The translations under genes were made by a program, and so were the position numbers. The notes under the pieces are model-generated. The model ran no database searches and was not told the DNA's origin. It saw nothing but the letters and a program-made list of their open reading frames with translations. From Phycisphaerae bacterium (GTDB lineage Bacteria > Planctomycetota > Phycisphaerae > Phycisphaerales > SM1A02), in NCBI GenBank assembly GCA_016795035.1, contig JAEUIT010000018.1, forward strand, positions 31,197-95,196: a stretch of DNA of 64,000 bases. The letters run 5' to 3'. How positions within the stretch are numbered: the first letter of the stretch is position 1; each line of letters begins with the position of its first letter. Shown here piece after piece: positions 24,826 through 33,491 of this stretch.

Positions 24826-26199
24826 TCAGAAGTCGAGCTCGAGACGCAGCGTGAAGACGATGGGATCGGTGACGGTGTCGTCCCCCGACGGATCGAAATA
24901 GAACTGGATGTCCGGGGTGAGACGCACGGCGGGCGTGATCTGCGCGCCGTAGAAGAGCTCGACCACCGTCTCGTTGCCGGGAAGCGCGAGCGCGTCGGCG
25001 TACTGCACGTGACTCGCGTAGATGCCGAGCGCGTCGAGGTCGCGCGTCGGGAACGTGCCGCGCAGCGTCACGCCGCCGCCGATATTCATCGACGGAGGAA
25101 TCACGTCTTCGTCGGCATAGCCGAACTGCCCGAAGATCCACAGGCCGCGTTCGCCCTCGGCGCCTTCCGGCCTCCAGACGTGCTGCTGTGCGAGTGCGTA
25201 GATGCCCCACGACGACGGCTCGGTGCCGTTGCCGTCGAGGCGATCGAGCTCCCGCGAATCCCACCAGCCTCCGAACGACACGCGGCCGTCGTGCAGCGAG
25301 CCGATCGCATCCCACGTGATGCCCGTCTCGCCGATCAGGAACGTGTCGTCGAACTGGTCGTCGCGGATGAACTCGTCGGGCTCGAAGCCCGCGTCGAACG
25401 CGCCGACGCCGATGTAGAAGTGCTCGCACGGGTAGAGGTACGCGAGGCCGCCGAGGCCCGAGTTCGAGTACGTCGGGACCATGACCATCGAGACCGGGTA
25501 GAGCGTCGCGAGGTTCACGAAGCCCGCGGTCGCCTCGAGGTAGCCGAACTCGAGCGTCGGATCGATCTTGCCGAACTTCAGGCGGAGCACGTCGTCGAAG
25601 AGACGCTGCTCGTACCAGATGTTCGAGACCTGCGTGGTGCTCTCGGCGAGCTCGATCGTCGACGACCACTGCGTCACCGGCACGAACGTGCCGCCGTACG
25701 GCGAGTTCGTGGTCGCGAACTCGACGTAGAACTGGCCGCCTTCGAATCCGACGAGCTTCTCGGTGTCGAACGCGAGGCTCGCGTTGAAGTAGTTGCGCGT
25801 GACCCACTTCGACGCGGTGCCGCCGGAGATCGCGTCGCCCCATTCGATCGTGAGCGACGACGCGAAGGTGACGCCATGCTCCTCGAGCCACGTGCGCGCT
25901 CCGCCCCAGTCACCTGTTAGTCGGCTCCACTCCCACGGTGACAGGCCGCCGAACCACTCGGTGCCGGCCGGGCCGTCATCGGGCAGCGGCGCGGAAGGAC
26001 CGGGCTCGCGCGGGCCAAGAAGCGCGGCCGGCTGATCGATCGGCACGCCCGCGTTGGTGAATGGCGCGAGCATCTCGACCGCGTCGTCGGTCGGCGAGTT
26101 GGCGAGCGACTCGGGGATGCCGGTGTCGGGAACTGCGTCTTGGGCATGGACGGCGCCGACGGCGAGCGCCGCAGCGAGGACGGGGACGGTCTTGATCAT
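24826..26199 (-). CDS. OprB-type carbohydrate-selective porin
   Basis: The protein has 457 residues; ATG at 26199 begins a signal peptide (about 1-19, ending VHAQ). A short Pro-rich segment (about 40-70) precedes the family start at about 75, WSRLTGDWGGARTWLEEHGV, the hallmark of OprB porins. Alternating amphipathic strands run to the C-terminus, which ends in Phe (RLELDF), as in outer-membrane barrels. In the family these porins pass sugars or other small solutes. The three ABC-importer genes follow closely, so this porin may feed that importer. Confidence 0.87.
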   Translation of the reverse strand: MIKTVPVLAAALAVGAVHAQDAVPDTGIPESLANSPTDDAVEMLAPFTNAGVPIDQPAALLGPREPGPSAPLPDDGPAGTEWFGGLSPWEWSRLTGDWGGARTWLEEHGVTFASSLTIEWGDAISGGTASKWVTRNYFNASLAFDTEKLVGFEGGQFYVEFATTNSPYGGTFVPVTQWSSTIELAESTTQVSNIWYEQRLFDDVLRLKFGKIDPTLEFGYLEATAGFVNLATLYPVSMVMVPTYSNSGLGGLAYLYPCEHFYIGVGAFDAGFEPDEFIRDDQFDDTFLIGETGITWDAIGSLHDGRVSFGGWWDSRELDRLDGNGTEPSSWGIYALAQQHVWRPEGAEGERGLWIFGQFGYADEDVIPPSMNIGGGVTLRGTFPTRDLDALGIYASHVQYADALALPGNETVVELFYGAQITPAVRLTPDIQFYFDPSGDDTVTDPIVFTLRLELDF

Positions 26200-26356
26200 C
26201 GTTGGCCTGTGTGAAAGCGCAGCGAATGCGCCGATGTCGCATCGACCGTGCCGAACGCCGGCCTCAGCGGGACCGGTCACTCGGGCGTGCGGTCGATCGC
26301 GGCAGGTCCCTCCCCTGCGCAACTCCTGCGTCATCGCCGATACCATCCGACCCACT

Positions 26357-27412
26357 GTGCCCCACGAGACCCTCTTTCCCATCGCGCAGTACTGGTGGTT
26401 CTACGCCGGCTTCCTCGGGCTCGTGCTGGTCCTGCTCGCCCTCGACCTCGGCGTCTTCAACCGCAAGGCGAAGGAGGTCTCGATCGCGTCGGCCGCGCGA
26501 TGGACCGCGGTGTGGGTGTCGCTCGCGCTCGTCTTCAACGCGCTCCTGTGGCTCTGGGCCTCGCGCGAGCTCGCGAAGCCCGCGATGGCCGAAGCGCTCG
26601 CCGCCTCGACCTACGGCACGCCCCACGAGGCGGCGGAGCGGCTCGCGTTCGAGTTTCTCACCGGCTACATCGTCGAGATCTCGCTTTCGGTCGACAACCT
26701 GTTCGTCTTCCTCCTCCTCTTCAGTTACTTCAAGGTGCCGCCGCATCTCAGGCACCGCGTGCTCTTCTACGGCATCCTGGGCGCGCTCATCTGCCGCGGC
26801 GTCTTCATCGGCGTCGGCAGCGTTCTCTTCCAATTCCAGTGGGTCGTGTTCATCTTCGGGCTCGTCCTGGTGTGGAGCGGCTTCAAGTTCCTCTTCATGG
26901 GAGGCGACGACGGACCGGCGCCCGAGAAGAACCCGATCATCCGGCTACTGAATAAGTACCTGCCCGTCACCGACGGCTACCGCGGCGATCGATTCCTCGT
27001 CGTCGAAGCGGGCAAGCGCATGGCGACGCCGCTCTTCATCACGCTCGTCGCGGTGGAGTTGACGGACATCGTCTTCGCGGTCGACAGCATCCCCGCGATC
27101 TACGGCATCACGCGCGAGCCGCTCATCGTCTTCACGTCGAACGTGTTCGCGATCCTCGGCCTGCGGTCGCTCTTCTTCGTCCTCGCCGGCGCGATGGATC
27201 GCTTCCATCTCCTGCGTTTCGGCCTCGGGTTCGTCCTGATGTTCGTCGGCCTCAAGATGACGGTGCTGCACCACTTCTTCGAGGACAACCACTTCCCGAC
27301 GAAGTGGTCGCTCGCGATCATCGTGACGGCGATCGGCTCGACGCTCGTCGCAAGCTTGATCTTCCCGAAGCGCCCGGCGGAGGGGCCCGAGCGCGAGGCC
27401 GAGGGCGACTAG
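26357..27412 (+). CDS. TerC family integral membrane protein
   Basis: The protein has 351 residues; GTG at 26357. Longer in-frame extension upstream is Arg/Cys-rich and unlike the family. Eight or so helices are visible, beginning YWWFYAGFLGLVLVLLALD. The two TerC signatures with conserved acids are present: LSVDNLFVFLLLFSYFKVP (about 115-135) and DIVFAVDSIPAIYGI (about 236-250). The family includes Alx/MeeY-type manganese exporters and tellurium-resistance TerC. It faces the porin operon divergently and is followed by a DedA gene, suggesting an envelope or metal homeostasis role. Confidence 0.9.
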   Translation: MPHETLFPIAQYWWFYAGFLGLVLVLLALDLGVFNRKAKEVSIASAARWTAVWVSLALVFNALLWLWASRELAKPAMAEALAASTYGTPHEAAERLAFEFLTGYIVEISLSVDNLFVFLLLFSYFKVPPHLRHRVLFYGILGALICRGVFIGVGSVLFQFQWVVFIFGLVLVWSGFKFLFMGGDDGPAPEKNPIIRLLNKYLPVTDGYRGDRFLVVEAGKRMATPLFITLVAVELTDIVFAVDSIPAIYGITREPLIVFTSNVFAILGLRSLFFVLAGAMDRFHLLRFGLGFVLMFVGLKMTVLHHFFEDNHFPTKWSLAIIVTAIGSTLVASLIFPKRPAEGPEREAEGD

Positions 27413-27432
27413 GCGATTCGTATACTGCCGCG

Positions 27433-28101
27433 ATGCAGCTTTGGCATGAGTTCCTGCGCCTCTTCACCGATCTCGACAAGGCGCTCGCCGAGATCGTGCG
27501 CGACTACGGCGCGTGGACCTATGCCGTCCTCTTCGCGATCGTCTTTGCCGAAACCGGGCTCGTCGTCACGCCGTTCCTTCCCGGCGACTCGCTGCTCTTC
27601 GCGGCGGGCGCGGTGTGCGCGATCGGCGACCTGAACGTCTGGTTCCTCGGCGCGCTCCTCTTCGTTGCAGCCGTCCTCGGCGACACGGTCAACTACCACA
27701 TCGGGAAGTACATCGGACCGCCGGCCTTCAGCGGGCGCTTTCGCTGGCTGAAGAAGGAGCACCTTGAGCGGACGCAGCACTTCTTCGACAAGTACGGCGG
27801 CAAGGCGATCGTGCTGGCCCGCTTCGTGCCCATCGTGCGGACGTTCGCGCCGTTCGTCGCCGGCGTCGGCACGATGCATTACGGCCGGTTCATCACCTAC
27901 AACGTCGTCGGCGGATTCCTCTGGGTGTTCCTCTTCGTGGGCGCCGGCTACCTCTTCGGAAACCTGCCGATCATCAAGCAGAACTTCAGCAAGGTGATCC
28001 TCCTAATCATCATCGTGAGCGTGCTGCCGATCGCGTGGGAATGGTGGGCCGCCCGGCGCGAATCTCGCGCGAAGCGAGCCGCGAAGGACGCCACCTCGTG
28101 A
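27433..28101 (+). CDS. DedA family membrane protein
   Basis: The protein has 222 residues; ATG 20 bases after terC. The family's N-terminal region FAETGLVVTPFLPGDSLLF (about 37-55) with the conserved Glu and PGDS is present. The conserved basic region ARFVPIVRTFAPFVAGVG (about 136-153) carries the two key Arg residues. Several helices follow to about 210. DedA/VTT proteins are lipid scramblases; undecaprenyl-phosphate and phosphatidylethanolamine have been shown as cargo in some. The stop overlaps the next gene's GTG. Confidence 0.92.
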   Translation: MQLWHEFLRLFTDLDKALAEIVRDYGAWTYAVLFAIVFAETGLVVTPFLPGDSLLFAAGAVCAIGDLNVWFLGALLFVAAVLGDTVNYHIGKYIGPPAFSGRFRWLKKEHLERTQHFFDKYGGKAIVLARFVPIVRTFAPFVAGVGTMHYGRFITYNVVGGFLWVFLFVGAGYLFGNLPIIKQNFSKVILLIIIVSVLPIAWEWWAARRESRAKRAAKDATS

Positions 28102-29294
28102 AGTGGTTCGCGATCAAGATGCTCTTCGGCGACTCCGCGAAGTTCTACGGAATCCTTCTCGGCCTCACGTTCGCCTCGCTCCTGATCTCGCAGCAGAGTT
28201 CGATCTTCGTCGGGATCATGAGCCGCACCTACGGCTTCATCCGCGACACCAGCCAGCCCGACCTCTGGGTCGTCGACGCCGACCGGATGTTCGTCGACGA
28301 CCAGAAGCCGCTGCGCGACACCGAAGTGGATCGCGTTCGCAGCGTGAGCGGCGTGGCCTGGGCGGTGCCGCTCTACAAGGGCCTTCTCGCCGCGAAACTC
28401 CCGACCGGCGAGCGCGAGACCGTCGACCTCGTCGGCATCGACGATGCCACGTTGATCGGCGGCCCGCCCCGCATGATCGTCGGCAGGGTCGAAGACCTGC
28501 GCCTGCCCGACGCCGTCATCGTCGACGAAGCCAGCATCGCGACGAAGTTAGCCGTGCCGAAAGACCTTCCGGTCGGCGAGTCGCTGCGCACGTTCGATCC
28601 GAACGCGGACGTGCCGCGTCGCCCGATCGCGGTCGGCGACGTGCTCGAGCTCAACGAGCGCCGCGCGGTCGTCGTGGGCATCGCGCGCACGACGCCCACC
28701 TTCCAGAATCAGCCCGTCCTCTACACGACCTACTCGCGCGCGAAGCAGTTCTCGCCGCCCAATCGGCGCACCGTCTCGATGGTGCTCGTGAAGGCGCTTC
28801 CGGGCATCGACATCGAGACGCTCCGCAAGGCGATCGAGCATGAGACAGGCCTTCTCGCGTTCACGCAGGATGCGTGGTCGTGGCGCACGATGATGTACTG
28901 GCTGAAGCAGACGGGCATCCCCATCAACTTCGGCATGGCGATCCTGCTCGGCTTCCTCGTCGGCGTCGCGATCGCCGGGCAGATGTTCTACAACTTCACG
29001 CTCGACAACCTGAAGTACTTCGGCGCGATGAAGGCCATGGGCGCAAGCACGCCGCGACTCCTCTCGATGGTCGCGCTGCAAGCCAGCGTTGCAGCCGTCA
29101 TCGGGCTCGGCATCGGCCTCGGCGCGACCGCCGCGTTCGGCTTCCTCATCCCCGGCAATCGTCTCGCGTTCCGCATGATCTGGCAGATCCCGGTGATCAC
29201 CGGCGTCGCGGTCATGGTCATCTGCGTCGGCTCCGCGCTCCTCTCGATGCTGCGGGTGGTGCGTCTCGACCCTGCGGAGGTCTTCAAGTCGTGA
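28098..29294 (+). CDS. ABC exporter permease, DevC/MacB-like (FtsX domain)
   Basis: The protein has 398 residues; GTG overlaps the DedA stop as GTGA. One N-terminal helix (about 15-35) is followed by a large periplasmic domain (about 45-270, MacB_PCD-like) and three C-terminal helices (about 278-300, 325-350, 365-388) forming the FtsX domain. It resembles DevC, which with DevA and DevB exports envelope lipids or glycolipids in cyanobacteria. The ATPase and membrane fusion genes follow at once. The cargo is unknown. Confidence 0.87.
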   Translation: MKWFAIKMLFGDSAKFYGILLGLTFASLLISQQSSIFVGIMSRTYGFIRDTSQPDLWVVDADRMFVDDQKPLRDTEVDRVRSVSGVAWAVPLYKGLLAAKLPTGERETVDLVGIDDATLIGGPPRMIVGRVEDLRLPDAVIVDEASIATKLAVPKDLPVGESLRTFDPNADVPRRPIAVGDVLELNERRAVVVGIARTTPTFQNQPVLYTTYSRAKQFSPPNRRTVSMVLVKALPGIDIETLRKAIEHETGLLAFTQDAWSWRTMMYWLKQTGIPINFGMAILLGFLVGVAIAGQMFYNFTLDNLKYFGAMKAMGASTPRLLSMVALQASVAAVIGLGIGLGATAAFGFLIPGNRLAFRMIWQIPVITGVAVMVICVGSALLSMLRVVRLDPAEVFKS

Positions 29295-29983
29295 GCGCGT
29301 CCGCGGTCCGCATTCGAGGGCTGACGAAGACCTTCGGCACGGGCGACAGCGCCGTCCACGCGCTGCGCGGCGTCGACCTCGATGCGCTCTACGGGCAGGC
29401 GACGTACCTCGTGGGACCCTCGGGCTGCGGCAAGACCACGCTCATCTCGATCATCGCCGGACTCCTCCATCGCGACGGCGGCGAGCTGGAAGTCCTCGGC
29501 ACCGATCACGCGACGTTCCGCGCCGGTCAGCTCACGCGCTGGCGCAGCGAGAACGTCGGCTTCATCTTTCAGGCGTTCAACCTGATTCCGCAACTCACCG
29601 TTGCCGAGAACGTCGCGGTGCCGCTCGTCATCCGCGGCGAGTCGCGGCGGCGCGCGGTCGCGAAGGCCGAGGAGCTTCTCGAGAAGGTCGGGCTCGGCGG
29701 ACGCGCGAAGGCGAAGCCGACGAAACTCTCGGGCGGCCAGCAGCAGCGCGTCGCGATCGCCCGCAGCCTGGTGCACGATCCGCGCATCCTCGTGTGCGAC
29801 GAACCGACGAGCGCGCTCGACGCCCAGACCGGCCGGCGCGTGATGGACCTGATCACCGCGGTCGCGCACGGGCCCGATCGCGCGGTGATCGTCGTCACGC
29901 ACGACGATCGCATCTTCCATCTCGCCGATCGGGTGGTGCACATGAATGACGGCACAGTGACGAAGGTTGAGGTGAAGGGATGA
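29291..29983 (+). CDS. ABC exporter ATP-binding protein, DevA/MacB/LolD-like
   Basis: The protein has 230 residues; GTG overlaps the permease stop. Walker A GPSGCGKTT lies near 41-49, Q-loop FIFQAFNLIPQLTVAENV near 93-110. The signature LSGGQQQRVAIARSLVHDP is near 147-165, and Walker B CDEPTSALD follows. The set is that of the MacB/LolD/DevA group that drives mechanotransmission exporters rather than classic importers. It overlaps the membrane fusion protein gene by four bases. Confidence 0.92.
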   Translation: MSASAVRIRGLTKTFGTGDSAVHALRGVDLDALYGQATYLVGPSGCGKTTLISIIAGLLHRDGGELEVLGTDHATFRAGQLTRWRSENVGFIFQAFNLIPQLTVAENVAVPLVIRGESRRRAVAKAEELLEKVGLGGRAKAKPTKLSGGQQQRVAIARSLVHDPRILVCDEPTSALDAQTGRRVMDLITAVAHGPDRAVIVVTHDDRIFHLADRVVHMNDGTVTKVEVKG

Positions 29984-31044
29984 TGAACGTTCGCTACATC
30001 GCGCTTCCGATCATCGCGCTTGCAGGCATCGGTCTCGCCGCGGCGCTCGTCAACAAGCAGAATCAGCCAATCCCCGCGCCGCCGATCCCCGTCGCGCCGA
30101 ACGCATCGCCCTACGTGGATCGCATCGCCGGCATCGGAAGCGTCGAGCCTTCGAGCGAGATCGTGAAGGTCGGTGCACCCGCCGCCGGCCTCGTCGAGCG
30201 GGTGGCGGTGCGCGAAGGCCAGACCGTGAAGGCCGGCGACGTGCTCTTCGTGCTCGACCAGCGCGAGTTCGCCGCACGGCTCCAGAGCGCGGAGGCGGAT
30301 CTCCACGTTGCACAGGCGAAGCTCGCCCGCCTCGACGCGCGGCCGTGGCCCGAGGACGTCGCGCGCGCGGAGGCGCGGCTCGCCTCGCGCCAAGCCGCCT
30401 ACGACGACGCCCGCGGCCGCCTCGCGCGGCTCGACAACGTCGGACAGGACGCCGTCGTCACCGCGAACGAGCGGCCGACGCTCGAGTTTCAGGTGCGCAC
30501 GCTCGAAGCGCAGGTCGCCGAGGCGAAGGCCGACCTCGCGCAGGTGAAGCGAGGGACGTATCCCGAGGAGCGCGAGGAAGCGCTTGCCGCCATCGCGCTC
30601 ACCACCGCCCGCCGCGACGAGGCGCGCACCTCGCTCGAGCGCATGACCGTCAAGAGCCCGATCGACGGCACCGTGCTCCGCGTCGACATCCGCGACGGCG
30701 AGTACGCGCCGGCCGGACCGCAGGCGCCGACGCTCGTCGCCATCGGCCTACTCTCTCCGTTGCACCTGCGCGTCGAGATCGACGAGCTCGACGCGTTCCG
30801 GTTCGATCCGTCGCGCCGTGCCGTCGCGATGCTCCGCGGCGTCGTGAAGCGCGAGTTCCCGCTTCGATACGTGCGCACCGTCCCGCAGATCCAGCCGAAG
30901 CGCACCGTGACCGGCGACATGGGCGAGCGCATGGACACCCGCGTCATGCAGGTGATCTACGCCATCGATCCGCCGGCGGACGGCGCGCCGATCACGCTTC
31001 TCCCCGGCCAAGTGCTCGACGCGTTTATCGAGCGCGCTCAGTGA
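29980..31044 (+). CDS. HlyD-family membrane fusion protein (DevB-like)
   Basis: The protein has 354 residues. An N-terminal anchor (about 5-25) is followed by a split biotinyl-lipoyl domain (SSEIVKVGAPAAGLVERVAV near 50-70 and SPIDGTVLRVDIRDG near 227-241). A long helical hairpin (about 100-215) lies between, and a beta-barrel domain follows. With the permease and ATPase just upstream it completes a tripartite exporter spanning the periplasm. It overlaps the end of the convergent channel gene by seven bases. Confidence 0.9.
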   Translation: MMNVRYIALPIIALAGIGLAAALVNKQNQPIPAPPIPVAPNASPYVDRIAGIGSVEPSSEIVKVGAPAAGLVERVAVREGQTVKAGDVLFVLDQREFAARLQSAEADLHVAQAKLARLDARPWPEDVARAEARLASRQAAYDDARGRLARLDNVGQDAVVTANERPTLEFQVRTLEAQVAEAKADLAQVKRGTYPEEREEALAAIALTTARRDEARTSLERMTVKSPIDGTVLRVDIRDGEYAPAGPQAPTLVAIGLLSPLHLRVEIDELDAFRFDPSRRAVAMLRGVVKREFPLRYVRTVPQIQPKRTVTGDMGERMDTRVMQVIYAIDPPADGAPITLLPGQVLDAFIERAQ

Positions 31045-31766
31045 TGCTCGTGCGGCGTCGGTGACTGCGGCGGCGTGAGGCTGAGCGACACGAGCCGCGA
31101 GATCATCGTGGCAAGGAAGAGGACGCCCACGATCGCCTCGAGCATCGCCAGCATGCGCGCGACATTCGACGCCGGCAGGATGTCGCCGTAGCCCATCGTG
31201 GTCAGCGTCACGAAACTGAAGTACGCGGACGTGAAGCCGCCGAGCAGGACGTGCGTGTCGGGATCGATGCCGTTCACGAACGCCTTCGCGTCGTATGCGG
31301 CGACGATCTGATAGAGGAGCGCCCACGCGAGGCCGAGCATCAGGTAGACCGAGAGACCTGCGCAGAGCATCTCGGTGTCGACGACGTGCGCGCGCACGAT
31401 GATGCGCTGGAGCTGGACGATCACGAGCACGACGAAGACGAGCGTCGTCGCCTGCGGCAAACCGGGCGGCAGTAGGTCGGGCGCAAGGTGCAACGCCCAT
31501 CGCCCGAGGAACGGCGGCAGGACGAGGATGATCGACAGGATCAGCGTCCGACGCCGCACGCCCATGACCGCGAGCGCCGAGACCAGGATGTACGTCATCA
31601 GCACCGACTCGACGACGCCGAGGGCCGTACTCAACTCCGCGAACGGCGAGAACACGAGGAAGGTGATCAGCGACACGAGGAGCTGCACGGACGTGAAGCG
31701 TCGGACCCGCGCGCGCCGCAGGAACCGCAGAATCGCCCAATTCTCTTTGGAGTACGAACTCATCAT
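31038..31766 (-). CDS. Potassium-channel-like protein (Ion_trans_2)
   Basis: The protein has 242 residues and about six hydrophobic segments (near 25-45, 50-70, 75-95, 100-120, 135-160, 205-230). Between the last two lies a pore loop with the selectivity filter TMGYGD (about 189-194, within SFVTLTTMGYGDILP). This is the signature of K+ channels. No voltage-sensor Arg ladder is obvious and no RCK domain is attached. Its start overlaps the DUF486 stop by four bases. Confidence 0.87.
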   Translation of the reverse strand: MMSSYSKENWAILRFLRRARVRRFTSVQLLVSLITFLVFSPFAELSTALGVVESVLMTYILVSALAVMGVRRRTLILSIILVLPPFLGRWALHLAPDLLPPGLPQATTLVFVVLVIVQLQRIIVRAHVVDTEMLCAGLSVYLMLGLAWALLYQIVAAYDAKAFVNGIDPDTHVLLGGFTSAYFSFVTLTTMGYGDILPASNVARMLAMLEAIVGVLFLATMISRLVSLSLTPPQSPTPHEHH

Positions 31767-32176
31767 GAGGCATCCTTCGCCGTTTCAGCCGCCGCCGTCG
31801 CGCCGTCGTCGGAGTGCCCGCGGCGCGGCGAACCGAACGCGAAGGCCACCACGACGGCCGCCAGGATCAGCACCATCGCAAGCGACTCGTTCCAGCGCGG
31901 CGCTTCCTTGAACTGGAACCATGCGAAGACGAGGAACACGCCGAGCGTGATCACTTCCTGAAGGATCTTGAGTTGGGCCAGGCTGAAAAGGCCATATCCA
32001 TATCGGTTCGCCGGCACCTGAAGGCAGTACTCGAAGAACGCGATTCCCCACGACGCGAAGATCGCGATCCAGATGGGGGCCTTGTTGAACTTGAGGTGCC
32101 CGTACCAGGCGTACGTCATGAAGACGTTCGAGGCAACGAGGAGAAGCACGGTGACGAGCGCAGGCGGGAGCTTCAT
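31763..32176 (-). CDS. DUF486/DMT-superfamily small membrane protein
   Basis: The protein has 137 residues with four hydrophobic segments. The pattern SNVFMTYAWYGHLKF near residues 16-30 and SWGIAFFEYCLQVPANRYGY near 43-62 is characteristic of DUF486, a short drug/metabolite-transporter-like family. Substrate unknown. It is translated with the downstream channel gene (ATGA overlap at 31763-31766) and starts about 80 bases from the divergent FKBP gene. Confidence 0.85.
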   Translation of the reverse strand: MKLPPALVTVLLLVASNVFMTYAWYGHLKFNKAPIWIAIFASWGIAFFEYCLQVPANRYGYGLFSLAQLKILQEVITLGVFLVFAWFQFKEAPRWNESLAMVLILAAVVVAFAFGSPRRGHSDDGATAAAETAKDAS

Positions 32177-32254
32177 GGATCGGTGGCACGGTACCGCTCG
32201 ACGGCGCTCCTCACAAAGCGTGACCCGTCATGCGTGCGTCGGTATGCTGATCGC

Positions 32255-33022
32255 ATGCTCGAACGATCCCTTCTCACCTGTGGGTGCGGCACCCTCGCCG
32301 CCGTCGCGGTCGCGCTTCTTGCGGGTTGCCACTCGGGCGGCTCGAAAGCACAGGAGTCCGCGGTCGTGAACGCGAACGACGCGTCGCGCTTCGCCTACGG
32401 CGTCGGCTACACGCTCGGTCAGGATGTGCGTGCCGGCCTCGAGGCCGACGGCCTCAAGCCCGACATCGATCTCGTGGCCGACGGCTTCGAGGACGCGCTC
32501 AAGGGCACCTCGCCGGACATGCCGAAGGCCGAGCTCGATCGCGTCCTTCGTTCGGTGCATCGCGTGCTTCTCGATCGGAGCGCGAAGAAGGCCTACGCGG
32601 AGGACGCCCAGTTTCGCGCGCTCGCCGACGCGAACGCCGCGCGCAGCGCCGCCGCGATCGCCGCATTCTCCTCGTTGCCGGGCGCCCGCATGGTGCGCGA
32701 GGGCGTGTACGAGATCGTGGTGAAGTCGGGCGGCAACGCGAAGCCCGCCCTGGGCGAGGTCTACGTTGCCGACTTCAAGATGTCCCGCGCCGACGGCACC
32801 GTGATCGACGAGCGTGTCGCCGCCCACATCGATCCCGACAACATCCTGCCGCATGCCGCCGCCGCGCTGCGCACCATGTCGGTCGGCGACTCGCGCCGCT
32901 TCGCGTTCGCGCCGGCGCAGGCCTATGGGCTCGGCGGCGACGCGCCGGCGATCGGCCCGAACGAAGCGATCTTCGTCGACGTCACCGTCACCGGAACCGC
33001 CAAGCGAGGAGGCACCAAGTGA
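32255..33022 (+). CDS. FKBP-type peptidyl-prolyl isomerase lipoprotein
   Basis: The protein has 255 residues. The signal peptide ends in a lipobox LLAGC (Cys25). An FKBP N-terminal dimerisation domain (about 40-150, starting ASRFAYGVGYTLGQDV) is followed by an FKBP C-domain (about 160-250). That domain keeps LRTMSVGDSRRFAFAP and AYG but shows changes at several usual active-site aromatics (for example VYVADFKMSR in place of VHYTG). It may act as an envelope folding helper with weak isomerase activity. The stop overlaps the next start by four bases. Confidence 0.85.
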   Translation: MLERSLLTCGCGTLAAVAVALLAGCHSGGSKAQESAVVNANDASRFAYGVGYTLGQDVRAGLEADGLKPDIDLVADGFEDALKGTSPDMPKAELDRVLRSVHRVLLDRSAKKAYAEDAQFRALADANAARSAAAIAAFSSLPGARMVREGVYEIVVKSGGNAKPALGEVYVADFKMSRADGTVIDERVAAHIDPDNILPHAAAALRTMSVGDSRRFAFAPAQAYGLGGDAPAIGPNEAIFVDVTVTGTAKRGGTK

Positions 33023-33468
33023 AGCGCACGCTCCACGCATTCTTCTGTGTTGCAGCCCTGTCGATCGCCGCCTCGGCGAACGCGCAGGTGCAGATCGAGA
33101 GCGGCCACGCGCTCGACGCCAACCTCGAGCTTGGCTCGGGCGGCTACAACGGCAACGTCTATCGCGGCCCCTTCTCGGTGCCCGCGTACTCGACCCGTTA
33201 CGGCGCGTACAACCAATACGGTCCGTACACGAACCGTTGGCGCCAGTACAACCCGTACACCGGCGGCGCGGGACAGAACTGGAACGACAACCGCATCACG
33301 AACGAAGACGTCTTCTTCACCGACCGCGGCTACACCGCCGGTTGGCAGTCGAGTTCGGGCGGCTATTCGTCGTACGCCGGTCCGCCGCGCGGTTCGACCG
33401 GCGCCGCCCCCGGCGGTTACAGCAGTTCGCCCGGCGCGTATCGGATCGACGGCCGCATCGGTGGCTGA
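33019..33468 (+). CDS. Small secreted Tyr/Asn/Gly-rich protein, unknown family
   Basis: The protein has 149 residues; GTG overlaps the FKBP stop. A clear signal peptide (about 1-23, ending ANAQ) leads to a mature part rich in Tyr, Gly, Asn, Ser and Pro, with aromatic repeats such as YNQYGPYTNRW, YNPYTGG and later SSGGYSSYAGPP. It looks intrinsically disordered or surface-exposed. I do not recognise the family. Pairing with an FKBP lipoprotein suggests the isomerase could assist its folding, which is inference. Confidence 0.7.
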   Translation: MKRTLHAFFCVAALSIAASANAQVQIESGHALDANLELGSGGYNGNVYRGPFSVPAYSTRYGAYNQYGPYTNRWRQYNPYTGGAGQNWNDNRITNEDVFFTDRGYTAGWQSSSGGYSSYAGPPRGSTGAAPGGYSSSPGAYRIDGRIGG

Positions 33469-33491
33469 CGTCTCGTCGTTGCAGACAGCGC

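Noticed and set aside
26200..26356. Possible TPP riboswitch before the porin/importer operon
   Set aside because: On the minus strand, short pieces resemble the thi-box (GCAGGGGAG and CCGCTGAGG), but the CUGAGA core and the second conserved block (ACCUGAUC and GCG-AGGGA) are missing. The binding-protein family alone is not enough support.
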